A DNA stretch of 64,000 nt, taken from NCBI GenBank assembly GCA_937991435.1, contig CALKPY010000059.1, positions 1-64,000 on the forward strand, written 5' to 3'. The notes under the pieces were generated by a model that worked only from the letters and a program-made list of their open reading frames with translations, was not told the DNA's origin and did no database searches. The translations under genes were made by a program, and so were the position numbers. Positions 31,575-40,707 of this stretch are shown one piece after another; position 1 is the first letter of the stretch; each line of letters opens with the position of its first letter. The DNA comes from an uncultured Acidimicrobiales bacterium (lineage in GTDB: Bacteria > Actinomycetota > Acidimicrobiia > Acidimicrobiales > UBA10347).

Positions 31575-34175
31575 TCACAGCGCCACTACCTTGAGGTTGG
31601 CAGCAGCGAGTTGAAGCATTTCGCGTGCCACCATCGGTGCGGCATTTTGGTTCTGACCTGTGATCAGGTTGCCGTCAACGACCCAGTGGTTGGCCAACGG
31701 ATCACGGAAGCGCGTAGCGCTCTCAAAGAGCGCTCCGGCACGCCGCAGCTCGGTCTCGGGGTGCTTGGGTGTCGATTCGATGCCGAGTTCGCGCACTTGC
31801 TTGTCGGTGACCGCTGTAACTCGTCGCCCGTTGACCAGATCTGACCCGTCGGCTGCCTTGGCACCACACAAACCAAGAGGACCGTGACAGACACCACCGA
31901 TCACCCGATTGAGTTCATTTGCTCTCGTGATCTGCGTGGCAAGGGGCATCGATGTCGCGAAATCAAATGCTGCTCCCCAGCCGCCTGCGAGATAGACAAT
32001 GTCGTATTCGTCGATGACGAGATCGCCGACTGCACGCGACGTGTCTACCTTTGACCGAAATGTCTCGTCGGCAAGAAAACGATCATCGGCAGCGCAACGA
32101 ACTGGTGGGCGCAGCGACTGAGGATCTACGGGAACCAGACCGCCGAGGGGACTGGCCAAGTCGACGGACATTCCTGCATCATCAAATGCGTAATACGGCA
32201 CCGTCATCTCGCTGGCGAACACGCCTGTCGGTTTCCCAATCTCGAGCCACCCGTGATTGGTACACACGACGAGAGCCCGTCGACCAACAAGCGATTCCGA
32301 CACGAAGGTCGAATCATCTTCAGGGTGAAGACCCAGCCGCTGCAAGGCTCGTCGGGCCAACAACGCCGGGGGGCGCGGTTTGACACTTGCCGGACCGGTC
32401 GACGCGACGCGTTCGACGTAAGGCCATGGCTCGTTTCGTTTGGCGATCGATCGATGCCTTTCCGAGTTCAGAACTTTTTGCAGATGGTCAAAGACCGCAA
32501 CGGACGCTGGGTCACGCCAACGGTTGACCGCTTCGATGGGATCATCGTCAAGGTTGTAGAGCTCCCACTCGTCTGGCAGCGGTTCGGTTCGATAGCTCTC
32601 ACCGCTCGGTCCCGTCGCCGCCAAGTGTCGTTGGCCGGGTTGGGTCCAGGTGTCTGGGTCATCGAACGTACGCACGAGCTTCCATAGCTGGCCGCCGCCG
32701 CCGACCGCATCGACTTCGCTGACACGGTTGACAACGCCTTCGAAGTTCGAACCGACGTGGGCAGCAACCTGAATCTTCAGTGGAGTTGGCGGGTTCTTCT
32801 CCCGTCCGAATCGACGTGCCATAGCCGACGCGCCAGAGTCGCCCTCAAGCATGTTGTCACGAGTCATGAGATACACGGCGCGATCACGGTCGGCCTGTGC
32901 AGGGGCAGCGACAACCGGCATAAGGTTTCGCCCCGGAAGCGGGTGGACCTCACTGAAACGCTGGCGCAATCGTGCCCCCACGATTGCTTCGTCGATTCCG
33001 GCGGCACCGAGAAGTGTTGGCACAATGTCGACATGCGACGTCGGCGCATCTGTGACAGTCGCTCCGACCGTCGGATTCGACCCGACGCGCGTAATCGAAA
33101 ACGGCACACGTGTGGCCTCGTCGTACAGGGTGAACCACTTCTGGTGTAGACCACCGTGTGAGCCAAGCAGATCACCGTGATCTGCGGTGCGCACGATGAC
33201 CGCGTCGTGTCCGCTGTTGGTGACTGTGCGCCGAACTAAATCGAGCGGACCGTCGACCTCGGCATGTAACCGGTAGTACAGATCGCGATACTGCTGAAGG
33301 TTGCGCTTGTAGGCCCTGCTCACCGCGGCGGCCAGGCCATAGCCGGTCGGATATGACTCTCGATAGGCGATCTGCGCTGCAGGCTTGCCTCTCAGATCTT
33401 CGTCATCGGTCGGTGACGGAGCAACGGTTGGCGGGTCGAGTGGTGAGGGGCTTTCGACGGGACTTCCGGAACGGACCCATGCCGGAAACAACACGATGTC
33501 GTGTGGGTTGACGAAACTTGCGACCAGGAGAAACGGACGAAGCGCCTCAGCGTCGCCAGCGGCTCGACGCGTGTACCGGTCCGCGAGCCAACGAGTGCAC
33601 TGCTCGGCAATCAGCGGATCTCGCCGTAATCCGCAGTTGGCCATCGCCCCGCCGTGCGGCTCCGGCCCAACCCAGCCATCGAACCCATACGCGTCGAGCG
33701 GGTTCGCCCTGCGATAGGCCTCGACCCCTCGCTCCAAGACGTTGCCTGCGCTGTCGTTGGTGCGCAGGACTTCACCGGAGTCACCATGCAGGTCGGCATG
33801 ACTGATGTGCCACTTGCCGCGATATTGGGTGTCGTAACCGGCTTCCCGAAACCAATGTCCAAGGGTCGGAACTTCACCTTCGGGCAACCACCGCAGACGT
33901 GAATCGTCGGCCATCTTGCCAAGACCATCGGTCTGGGTAACACCGTGAACATCGGGGTATTGACCGGTGAAGATTGTGGGACGACTCGGCACGCAGGCCA
34001 ACGAGCCGGTGTAGTGCCGTGCAAAGTTGACCGCGTTGTCGGTGAACCAACGTTCGGCGGCGAGCGTGCTGCGGCGCCAATCGGTCAAGTCCTGCGATTC
34101 ATAGGTCGGGGCCGCTCGTTCTTCGTCGGTCATGATCACGATGACGTCGGGTTGCATGTCAGCAGATTCAGTCAT
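31575..34175 (-). CDS. sulfatase fused to a DJ-1/PfpI-type domain
   Basis: 866 residues from ATG 34175, which overlaps the upstream SRPBCC stop (ATGA); the frame continues to 34451 without homology. Residues 9 to about 620 are a type I sulfatase: metal site VIVIMTDEER, Cys61 in CVPSRPTIFTG (converted to formylglycine), GKWHISH, and the metal motif RTADHGDLLGSHGG. Residues about 655-866 are a class I glutamine-amidotransferase-like domain of the DJ-1/PfpI/Hsp31 type, with a nucleophile elbow GGVCHGPLG (Cys763, His764) and a preceding IVYLAGGWGAAFD strand. The first part hydrolyses a sulfate ester with Ca2+; the second may be a glyoxalase, deglycase or hydrolase. No signal peptide, so it is cytoplasmic. 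Confidence 0.9.
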   Translation of the reverse strand: MTESADMQPDVIVIMTDEERAAPTYESQDLTDWRRSTLAAERWFTDNAVNFARHYTGSLACVPSRPTIFTGQYPDVHGVTQTDGLGKMADDSRLRWLPEGEVPTLGHWFREAGYDTQYRGKWHISHADLHGDSGEVLRTNDSAGNVLERGVEAYRRANPLDAYGFDGWVGPEPHGGAMANCGLRRDPLIAEQCTRWLADRYTRRAAGDAEALRPFLLVASFVNPHDIVLFPAWVRSGSPVESPSPLDPPTVAPSPTDDEDLRGKPAAQIAYRESYPTGYGLAAAVSRAYKRNLQQYRDLYYRLHAEVDGPLDLVRRTVTNSGHDAVIVRTADHGDLLGSHGGLHQKWFTLYDEATRVPFSITRVGSNPTVGATVTDAPTSHVDIVPTLLGAAGIDEAIVGARLRQRFSEVHPLPGRNLMPVVAAPAQADRDRAVYLMTRDNMLEGDSGASAMARRFGREKNPPTPLKIQVAAHVGSNFEGVVNRVSEVDAVGGGGQLWKLVRTFDDPDTWTQPGQRHLAATGPSGESYRTEPLPDEWELYNLDDDPIEAVNRWRDPASVAVFDHLQKVLNSERHRSIAKRNEPWPYVERVASTGPASVKPRPPALLARRALQRLGLHPEDDSTFVSESLVGRRALVVCTNHGWLEIGKPTGVFASEMTVPYYAFDDAGMSVDLASPLGGLVPVDPQSLRPPVRCAADDRFLADETFRSKVDTSRAVGDLVIDEYDIVYLAGGWGAAFDFATSMPLATQITRANELNRVIGGVCHGPLGLCGAKAADGSDLVNGRRVTAVTDKQVRELGIESTPKHPETELRRAGALFESATRFRDPLANHWVVDGNLITGQNQNAAPMVAREMLQLAAANLKVVAL

Positions 34176-34690
34176 GACGAACCGTCCTTGGTGTCGAAGT
34201 ACGAACTCAGACCAGTCAACATTTCGTCTGATGTGCGGGCTATTCGCCGCGCGACCAGCCGAGCCAACGCAACCTGTGGCGGGCGTGCTCCTGCATCGAC
34301 GGTGGTCGACAGCTCGATGGTTCGACGTCGACCACCATCGGTCACGAGCCAGGCGTTGTGCACCGAGCGCAGCACCGCAGGCAACCCGTGGATCGAATAC
34401 GCCAGACGGGCTTCGAAGGTTGGTCCCAAGCCTGTCGCCGGCGGCGCCCACGCCACGATTGTCTCAACGAGCGCTAGGCGCCCTGATTGGATTCGTCGCT
34501 TAGTCCCGACGCCTACCGGTAGGTGGGTGAGCAAAGTCGAATGATCGACATTTGCTGCCCAAGCCGCGATCTCTCCGAAATCTGCAAGCGTTGCCCAGAC
34601 ATCATCGATCGAGGCTGACGTCGAAATACCGCGCTGCTGACGCTCGCCATGCAGCACCAAGGGCTCGACTCTCGCGAAAGGGGGGTTCAT
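34172..34690 (-). CDS. SRPBCC-family protein
   Basis: 172 residues from ATG 34690, preceded by AGGAAG. The SRPBCC (polyketide cyclase/START-like) pattern is clear: ISTSASIDDVWATLADFGEIAAWAANVDHSTLLT, then VGTKRRIQSGRLALVETIVAW and a long C-terminal helix (ARLVARRIARTSDEMLTGL). It would bind a hydrophobic ligand in a cavity. It is the first gene of a two-gene operon with the sulfatase-DJ-1 fusion and is divergent from a TetR gene, so a shared inducible catabolic role is plausible. Confidence 0.82.
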   Translation of the reverse strand: MNPPFARVEPLVLHGERQQRGISTSASIDDVWATLADFGEIAAWAANVDHSTLLTHLPVGVGTKRRIQSGRLALVETIVAWAPPATGLGPTFEARLAYSIHGLPAVLRSVHNAWLVTDGGRRRTIELSTTVDAGARPPQVALARLVARRIARTSDEMLTGLSSYFDTKDGSS

Positions 34691-34747
34691 GAACTTCCTA
34701 TGCAACTGGGCCTCAAATGACCGACCCGCTCGATGCTAGATTCTGAG

Positions 34748-34763
34748 AGTTGTACTATCAACT
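34748..34763. promoter_or_regulatory. operator-like repeat AGTTG-N6-CAACT over a -10 box
   Basis: The 5-6-5 inverted repeat surrounds TACTAT (34753-34758), a -10 for the TetR gene whose GTG is at 34767. It lies in the 76-base divergent region, so binding could affect both directions. Confidence 0.5.
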
Positions 34764-34766
34764 TCT

Positions 34767-35378
34767 GTGAGGTCGCCCAAACAGCCCGTCGCAGTAGCAG
34801 CTGATGGCAGGCGGGCGCGGCGCGAGCGTGGCCGCGTGGCTGCGCTCGATGCAATGATCGACCTAATCGGCGAAGGGCACGTTCCCCCCAGTTCTGAACA
34901 GGTGGCCGAGCGGGCGCAAGTGTCGGTGGCCTCGCTCTTCCGCTACTTCGACACCGTCGACGACCTGCGGGCACAAGCAGCGGCCTTGGCTCTCGAGCGT
35001 TACGCCGTTGCGTTTGCCATCGAGCCGATTGGCAAAGGAACCGCTTCGGAGCGAATTGCAACGCTGACAGACGCTCGTCTCGCCCAATACGAACAGCTCG
35101 CCCCATTTGGCAGGCTGATTCGAATACGAGCGCCCCATATCGACGCCGCACGAGATCAGCTGGCCCGGTTGCGGGCTACCCAGGTCGATCAGATCCGGGT
35201 GCACTTTGCTCGAGAGCTACAGCTGCGAACCCCAGCGAACGGCGATGATCTGGTTGCCACAATCCACTCGCTGACATCGTTCGAATCGTGGGAACAGTTT
35301 CGCGGCGCACTCGGGCGCAGCCGCTACCAAACACGCCGAGCGTGGAGCGTCGCTCTTGAGGCAATCGTGACGATGTAG
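34767..35378 (+). CDS. TetR-family regulator divergent from the sulfatase-DJ-1 operon
   Basis: 203 residues starting at GTG 34767. The helix-turn-helix at about 20-70 reads RVAALDAMIDLIGEGHVPPSSEQVAERAQVSVASLFRYFDTVDDLR. The C-terminal half is variable and rich in Arg and Leu, as expected for a ligand domain. Its start lies 76 bases from the divergent SRPBCC start, with an inverted repeat across its own -10. It probably controls the divergent operon and perhaps the following acyl-CoA dehydrogenase, 32 bases downstream on the same strand. Confidence 0.88.
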   Translation: MRSPKQPVAVAADGRRARRERGRVAALDAMIDLIGEGHVPPSSEQVAERAQVSVASLFRYFDTVDDLRAQAAALALERYAVAFAIEPIGKGTASERIATLTDARLAQYEQLAPFGRLIRIRAPHIDAARDQLARLRATQVDQIRVHFARELQLRTPANGDDLVATIHSLTSFESWEQFRGALGRSRYQTRRAWSVALEAIVTM

Positions 35379-35410
35379 GTCAGGCACCTTGTGCGGGCCA
35401 TACTGGCGAA

Positions 35411-36610
35411 ATGAGTGATGCTGATCTGACCGTCGTCGAGGCCGCCCTCGACGCTCTTCTCGCCGAACACGATCCCAGTGCCGAGACCTACGAGGAGTTT
35501 CGCGGACATCAATTCGATGCCGGTCTGGCCTGGGTGCAATACCCCAAGGGCAACGGTGGCCTAGAGCTCGCACCTCAGCTGCAACGCGTCGTAAATAAGC
35601 GTCTTGCCGAAGCCGGAGCGGCTCCGATGGACCCCGCTCAATTCTTCATGATGCTCGCCGGCCCAACGATCGTCACCCATGGCGACGATGCGGTGCGTGA
35701 ACGCTTCTTGCGTCCGATGTTCACCGGTGAAGAAAAATGGTGTCAGCTCTTCTCTGAACCGGGCGCCGGGTCTGACTTTGCAGGCTTGGGCACCAAAGCA
35801 CTCAAAGACGGCGATGAGTGGATCGTCAATGGCCAAAAAGTCTGGAACACGCTTGCCCACATCGCCGACTGGGGCATGCTCGTCACCCGCACCGATCCCA
35901 ATGTGCGCAAACACCGCGGCATGACCTACTTCGCGCTCGACATGAAGGCGCCAGGGGTCGATGTGCGTCCGCTACGCCAAATCACAGGCGAGGCCGAGTT
36001 CAACGAGGTCTACATGACCGACGTGCGTGTCCCCGACGCCCATCGCATCGGCGCCGAGGGCGAGGGTTGGCGCGCGGCACTCACAACATTGATGAACGAG
36101 CGCACTGCTATCGGCGGAAGCGGAAGCAGCGGCGGCGGCCCTAAGCGCGGGGCGGGCGCGATCTCCTATCTCGTCGATCTGTACAAGAAGAACGAGAGCT
36201 CGATGACGGCTGTCGACCGCGACGACGTGACACAGCTTTGGATTCGCGCCGAGGTCCTACGCCTTACCAACATGCGCGCCGCGCAACAGGCCAAAGCCGG
36301 CAACCCCGGTCCTGAGGGTTCAGTCGGCAAGGCCATGATGGCATTCGTGAACCAGGACCTTTGGGAAAAGGCGGTCGATGTTCAAGGCATGGCAGGCCAA
36401 CTCGACTATGACTACACCTATCGCCGCCCCGGAACGAGCGACATGATTGGCACTGGCGCTGGCTACGCATTCCTTCGGGCACGCGCCAACACGATCGAGG
36501 GCGGCACCAGCGAAGTCATGAAGAACATTCTCGGCGAGCAAGTCCTCGGGCTTCCCGGCGAACCGAGGGTTGACAAGGACATCCCTTGGATCGACGTGCC
36601 ACGAGGCTGA
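35411..36610 (+). CDS. acyl-CoA dehydrogenase family protein
   Basis: 399 residues, the standard length. The order is an N-terminal helical domain, the FAD/substrate beta domain with QLFSEPGAGSDFAGLGT and WIVNGQKVWNTLAHIADW, and a C-terminal helical domain. The end RARANTIEGGTSEVMKNILGEQVLGLP is the conserved FAD-contacting motif. It should introduce an alpha-beta double bond into an acyl-CoA, passing electrons to ETF. A Gly/Ser-rich insertion (GGSGSSGGGPKRG, about 236-248) is unusual. The chain length or steroid specificity is not clear. CATACT sits six bases before the ATG. Confidence 0.92.
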   Translation: MSDADLTVVEAALDALLAEHDPSAETYEEFRGHQFDAGLAWVQYPKGNGGLELAPQLQRVVNKRLAEAGAAPMDPAQFFMMLAGPTIVTHGDDAVRERFLRPMFTGEEKWCQLFSEPGAGSDFAGLGTKALKDGDEWIVNGQKVWNTLAHIADWGMLVTRTDPNVRKHRGMTYFALDMKAPGVDVRPLRQITGEAEFNEVYMTDVRVPDAHRIGAEGEGWRAALTTLMNERTAIGGSGSSGGGPKRGAGAISYLVDLYKKNESSMTAVDRDDVTQLWIRAEVLRLTNMRAAQQAKAGNPGPEGSVGKAMMAFVNQDLWEKAVDVQGMAGQLDYDYTYRRPGTSDMIGTGAGYAFLRARANTIEGGTSEVMKNILGEQVLGLPGEPRVDKDIPWIDVPRG

Positions 36611-36624
36611 GCCGGCACCGTCCC

Positions 36625-37020
36625 GTGGCTGGTGAGACCGACCTGCAGCAGATGTTGTCGACCATCGCTGTCGATCAACAACCCGGCACCTTCTGCTTTG
36701 TGACCGACGACAGCGACAAACTGGTCGAACAGGCCTACGCGACGGTTCGAGAACCAGAGGGCTTGAGTCTGGTTGTGCCTATCGAAGTCGCTCGTGAGCA
36801 TGGTTTTACCCCCGAGTTCCAGGCATCATGGCTCACCCTGCGGGTGCATTCAGCGCTCGAAGCGGTGGGACTCACCGCGGCCTTTTCTAAAGCGCTCGGC
36901 GAGGCTTCAATACCGTGCAATGTGATTGCCGGTGCGCACCATGACCACGTGCTCGTTCCTGTTGACCGCACTGCCGGTGCAATCGCCGCAATCGAAGCGC
37001 TGAGGTCGCAATCCATCTGA
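36625..37020 (+). CDS. ACT domain protein (ACT_3/PF10000 type)
   Basis: 131 residues from GTG 36625, placed so that the protein starts with the family's conserved AGETDLQQML. The chain has the characteristic blocks AYATVREPEGLSLVVP, WLTLRVHSALEAVGLTAAFSKAL, and PCNVIAGAHHDHVLVPVDR. ACT domains bind amino acids and regulate metabolism; this family has no assigned substrate. It follows the acyl-CoA dehydrogenase by 14 bases on the same strand and may be co-transcribed. Confidence 0.83.
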   Translation: MAGETDLQQMLSTIAVDQQPGTFCFVTDDSDKLVEQAYATVREPEGLSLVVPIEVAREHGFTPEFQASWLTLRVHSALEAVGLTAAFSKALGEASIPCNVIAGAHHDHVLVPVDRTAGAIAAIEALRSQSI

Positions 37021-37074
37021 GGCACCAAAAAACTGATCAACAGTGCCGTCAATTGTCGCTAGCTTGCGCAACAC

Positions 37075-37878
37075 ATGCGCATCGCGACCTGGAATGTCAA
37101 CTCGATCCGATCGCGTATCGATCAACTCGAACACTGGCTGTCTGATCGACAGGTCGACATCGCACTTTTGCAAGAGACGAAATGTGGCGACGACAACTTC
37201 CCGTTCAACCGAATTTCCGATGTGGGCTACGAATGCGCCCATCATGGGGTCGATCACTGGAATGGCGTTGCGATCTTGAGCCGAGTTGGGCTTGACGACG
37301 TCGTGCGCGGTTTTCGCTCAGACCACGGTCCCGCCTGCAACGAGCCACGCATGATCACCGCACGGTGCGGCGGGGTGCAATGTCGCTCGGTGTATGTGCC
37401 AAACGGACGTAGCGTCGACGATCCGCACTTCGATTTCAAGCTGCGGTGGCTCGGCCACCTTGCTGATGAACTGAATGGTGATCGCTCGGTCGACGCCTTG
37501 GCACTAGTGGCGGGTGACTTCAATGTCGGAATGAACGATCTCGACTTTTATGACCCGAAACGCTGGAAGAACAAGAAGCACGCGACAGTCGAAGAACGAT
37601 CGGCTGTGCAGGCGACACTCGATCTGGGATTTATTGATCTCGCAAGGTCGCACTACCCAAGCGACTCGATGTTCACCTGGTGGAACTATTTCGGCACACA
37701 GTTCGCCAAGAACAAGGGTCTACGAATCGACTTGGCACTCGGCTCTCCCTTGCTCGCTGGTCAGGTGACAGATGTGTGGGTCGACCGCCACGCCCGCGAC
37801 CCGCTGGTCGTTGAGCCGGCCAAGCCGTCAGACCACGCTCCGGTGATCATCGATCTGGAAACCAACAGCGTCTTCTAG
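37075..37878 (+). CDS. xthA: exodeoxyribonuclease III (AP endonuclease)
   Basis: 267 residues, typical for ExoIII. Visible catalytic motifs are ATWNVNSIRSR (Asn), LLQETKCGD (metal-binding Glu), GDFNVGMNDLD (Asp and Asn) and SDHAPVIID (final Asp-His pair). It cuts the backbone 5' to abasic sites and has 3' repair activity in base-excision repair. TAGCTT stands nine bases before the ATG, so the leader is very short. It is convergent with the copper operon. Confidence 0.95.
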   Translation: MRIATWNVNSIRSRIDQLEHWLSDRQVDIALLQETKCGDDNFPFNRISDVGYECAHHGVDHWNGVAILSRVGLDDVVRGFRSDHGPACNEPRMITARCGGVQCRSVYVPNGRSVDDPHFDFKLRWLGHLADELNGDRSVDALALVAGDFNVGMNDLDFYDPKRWKNKKHATVEERSAVQATLDLGFIDLARSHYPSDSMFTWWNYFGTQFAKNKGLRIDLALGSPLLAGQVTDVWVDRHARDPLVVEPAKPSDHAPVIIDLETNSVF

Positions 37879-37907
37879 CCCCGGGACCGGGTGACCGGTT
37901 GCAGCAA

Positions 37908-38201
37908 TCAACCTGTGTACTTCTTGGCGGTGATGATGCCGCGACTCGATCTGTTGATTGTGAGCACAGCGGTGAACTCGTTTGAGTAGAGGTAGTAGTT
38001 CTTTCCACGCACCTCAATGTTGTCTACAGGCGTACTCAGGATCACGCGTCGACAATAAGCGACAATTTCATCGTTGGAGAACCCGGATAAGTCGAGGTTT
38101 CTGGCAATTCGCACCAGCCCCATCTCGGTGTTTGTAAACGACTCCGCCAACGAGTCTCGAATCTGGACAGTGACGCATTCAGGCAACATGTCGCGAGGCA
38201 T
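37908..38201 (-). CDS. DUF3781 domain protein at the end of a copper operon
   Basis: 97 residues from ATG 38201, 13 bases after copZ. The domain occupies residues about 25-97: GLVRIARNLDLSG, VVAYC-type helix (IVAYCRRVILSTP), VRGKNYYLYSNEFTAVLTINRSSRGIITAKKY. This pattern matches DUF3781, a small domain of unknown function found mostly in Firmicutes and archaea. The longer frame to 38285 would overlap copZ, so the shorter start is used. Its presence here is unusual, and a link to copper is only by position. Confidence 0.75.
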   Translation of the reverse strand: MPRDMLPECVTVQIRDSLAESFTNTEMGLVRIARNLDLSGFSNDEIVAYCRRVILSTPVDNIEVRGKNYYLYSNEFTAVLTINRSSRGIITAKKYTG

Positions 38202-38214
38202 CGGTGTCGCGACG

Positions 38215-38427
38215 TCAGGCGACGTCGAAGCCAGCTTCGTCGATCGCAGCGAGAACAGCCGCGCGCTCACCGCCTGAGACGGCAACCGTCTGCGCGTCGA
38301 GGTCGACTACAACGCCCGCTACGCCGTCGACCTTGGAAACCTCGGCAGTCACGGCGTCGACGCAGTGCTGACAGTTCATGCCGAGCACCGAAAAGGTTGT
38401 AGGCGGGCTTAGGTCAGATTCGGTCAT
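38215..38427 (-). CDS. copZ: CopZ-like copper chaperone (HMA domain)
   Basis: 70 residues, a single heavy-metal-associated domain. The metal motif is GMNCQHC (MxCxxC), followed by the regular HMA pattern [21 protein letters not shown]. It should carry Cu(I) in the cytoplasm to the ATPase encoded immediately upstream, whose stop it overlaps by 4 bases (ATGA). Confidence 0.92.
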   Translation of the reverse strand: MTESDLSPPTTFSVLGMNCQHCVDAVTAEVSKVDGVAGVVVDLDAQTVAVSGGERAAVLAAIDEAGFDVA

Positions 38428-40613
38428 GTCGACTCCAGAGCAACTGGTTGCAGTAATTGATCATTACGTGATGGGCTTCGATAGCCAACGAACCGACGCA
38501 AACGCAGGCTGTTCGATACGACGAACAACGAAGAAAGTCCCATGGCCCCCGCCGCGATCATGGGGTTCAACAAGCCACTCGCAGCCAACGGAATTGCCGC
38601 GGCGTTGTACGCAAAGGCCCAAAACAGATTGCCCTTGATCGTTGACAAGGTGCGGCGCGACAACGCAATCGCGTCTGCAACAGCGCGAAGATCGCCGCTG
38701 ACGATCGTGAGGTCAGATGCTTCGATTGCCACGTCAGTACCGGTGCCAACAGCGATGCCGAGGTCTGCTTGCGCGAGGGCTGGAGCGTCGTTGATGCCGT
38801 CACCAACCATCGCGACGCGCTTGCCATTGCGTTGCATCTCGGCCACGAGCGCAGCCTTGTCGCCGGGGAAGACTTCGGCGACGACATGGTCAATACCGAC
38901 CGCGGCGGCGACTGCTTCGGCCGTGCGCCGATTGTCGCCAGTCAACATGGTGACTTCAAGACCCTGATTGCGCAGCGCGTCGATGGCTGCTCTCGATGAT
39001 TCCTTGACCCGATCGGTGAGCACCAGCACGATCTCTGCAGTTGCCGATCGACCTGCAAACACCGCAGTTGCGCCCCGTCGTTCCGCCTCGGCAGCGGCGG
39101 CCTCGACCTGAGGTGAAACGGTGTCGAACAAGCTGCGCCGCCCAACCCGAATTTCTGTGCCATCGACCACCGAGGTCACGCCCGACCCAGGAGTATTCGT
39201 AAAGGTCTGCACTTCGAGCAGGTTCGCGACCGATGCGGCCACCGCAGCAGCGATCGGATGCTCCGAGCGAGCTTCGGCCGACGCTGCCAGTTTGAGCACT
39301 CGGTCTCGGTCAACGACAGACAGATCGGGTCCCTCGACTGAGTCAAGCGACATGTTTCCAGCAGTGATCGTGCCCGTCTTGTCGACAATCACCGCATCGA
39401 CGGCCCTGGTGTCTTCGAGTACCTCGCCGCCTTTGATAATCACACCTAGCTGAGCGGCTCGGCCTGTTCCGACCATGATGCCGAGTGGCGTCGCGAGCCC
39501 CAATGCGCACGGGCACGCGATGATCAGCACGGCAACTGCCGCGGTAAACGCGTCGTTGGTGTCGTCACCGAACACCAGCCATGCCACGAGCGTGAGCGCC
39601 GAAATGATGATGGCTGTAGGCACAAAAATCGCGGACACGCGATCGGCGAGTCGCTGCACTTCGGCGCGGCTCCCCTGGGCCTGATCCACCAAACGAATGA
39701 TCTGTGCCAGTGCTGTATCAGCCCCGACTTTGGTGGCCTCGACCACTAACGAACCGTTGGCGTTGATCGTCGCTCCAATGACGGTGTCGCCGGGGCCGAC
39801 TTCGACTGGAACTGGTTCACCCGTGACCATCGAGGCATCGACTGCCGACAGCCCGTCGATGATCACACCGTCGGTCGCAATCTTTTCCCCAGGCCGCACC
39901 ACGAATTGCATGCCAACCCCGAGGTCGTCAAGTGCGATCTCTCGCCCGTCTGTCAGCGTGGCGGTCTGCGCACCAAGACCAGCGAGCGCACGAATCGCGT
40001 CACCCGAACGACGTTTTGCCCGTCGTTCGAACCACTTGCCCAGCAAGATCAAGGTGACGATGACGGCGCCGGTCTCAAAGTAGATGTGCCCGTCGCCCAC
40101 GTTGCCCAGCAGAACCACCGTCGACCATGCCAGCGCTGCAAGCGAGCCCATCGACACCAGCGTGTCCATATTCGTCGCCCGGTGGCGCAGGTTCTTGAAT
40201 GCAGCCTGATGGAAACGCAACCCCGACCAGAGAATCACGGGTGTGCCAAGCGCGGCGACAACCCATTTCCACCCATCAAAGTGCAGTGCGGGGATCATGG
40301 ACAGAACCATGGCCGGAACAGTGAGCATCGCTCCAACGATCAATCGCTGTTGCAGGTCAGCCTCGCGTCGCTGCTCGGCTTCTTCAGTGGCATCGGCGTC
40401 GATGATCGCGAACCCGAGCGCTTCGACTTCGGAAGCCAACAGAGTGTCGCTGACCGACCCGTCGTGGGTGACCGAGGCTCGGCCCGTGGCGAAATTCACT
40501 TGAGCACCGGCAACACCGTCGAGTCGACCGAGTCGACGTTGAATGCGATTCGCGCACGCCCCGCACGTCATTCCGTCAATGGAGAGCTCCGAGCGAGCCG
40601 CTACTGCAGCCAT
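38424..40613 (-). CDS. copA: P1B-type copper-exporting ATPase
   Basis: 729 residues. A single N-terminal HMA domain has GMTCGAC (Cys17/Cys20). The transmembrane Cu site CPC is in [15 protein letters not shown]; the phosphorylation site is DKTGT; the actuator motif is [10 protein letters not shown]; the ATP-binding domain has SEHPIAAA and [18 protein letters not shown]. The last helices carry [27 protein letters not shown], the usual P1B-1 pattern. It pumps Cu(I) out of the cytoplasm. TACGGT lies six bases before the ATG, so the operon message is probably leaderless. No CsoR gene is seen in the window. Confidence 0.96.
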   Translation of the reverse strand: MAAVAARSELSIDGMTCGACANRIQRRLGRLDGVAGAQVNFATGRASVTHDGSVSDTLLASEVEALGFAIIDADATEEAEQRREADLQQRLIVGAMLTVPAMVLSMIPALHFDGWKWVVAALGTPVILWSGLRFHQAAFKNLRHRATNMDTLVSMGSLAALAWSTVVLLGNVGDGHIYFETGAVIVTLILLGKWFERRAKRRSGDAIRALAGLGAQTATLTDGREIALDDLGVGMQFVVRPGEKIATDGVIIDGLSAVDASMVTGEPVPVEVGPGDTVIGATINANGSLVVEATKVGADTALAQIIRLVDQAQGSRAEVQRLADRVSAIFVPTAIIISALTLVAWLVFGDDTNDAFTAAVAVLIIACPCALGLATPLGIMVGTGRAAQLGVIIKGGEVLEDTRAVDAVIVDKTGTITAGNMSLDSVEGPDLSVVDRDRVLKLAASAEARSEHPIAAAVAASVANLLEVQTFTNTPGSGVTSVVDGTEIRVGRRSLFDTVSPQVEAAAAEAERRGATAVFAGRSATAEIVLVLTDRVKESSRAAIDALRNQGLEVTMLTGDNRRTAEAVAAAVGIDHVVAEVFPGDKAALVAEMQRNGKRVAMVGDGINDAPALAQADLGIAVGTGTDVAIEASDLTIVSGDLRAVADAIALSRRTLSTIKGNLFWAFAYNAAAIPLAASGLLNPMIAAGAMGLSSLFVVSNSLRLRRFVGYRSPSRNDQLLQPVALEST

Positions 40614-40619
40614 GCAGAC

Positions 40620-40625
40620 ACCGTA
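40620..40625 (-). promoter_or_regulatory. -10 box TACGGT six bases before copA
   Basis: Read on the minus strand, TACGGT is followed by six bases and the copA ATG at 40613. No clear CopY/CsoR palindrome is visible in the 94-base gap. Confidence 0.5.
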
Positions 40626-40707
40626 CCGACTCGTCGCGGTTCAACTCACGCCTACGTCGCGTGTCGATCGGTCACTACGACGTGCCCGGCCAGGACCCAC
40701 TCGGCGA

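Noticed and set aside
37879-37907. Terminator between xthA and the DUF3781 gene
   Set aside because: Only a 5-bp stem (ACCGG/CCGGT) without T-run is present, too weak to call.
40614-40707. Copper-responsive operator (CsoR/CopY type) before copA
   Set aside because: No convincing palindrome of the known type was found in the gap; only the -10 box is clear.
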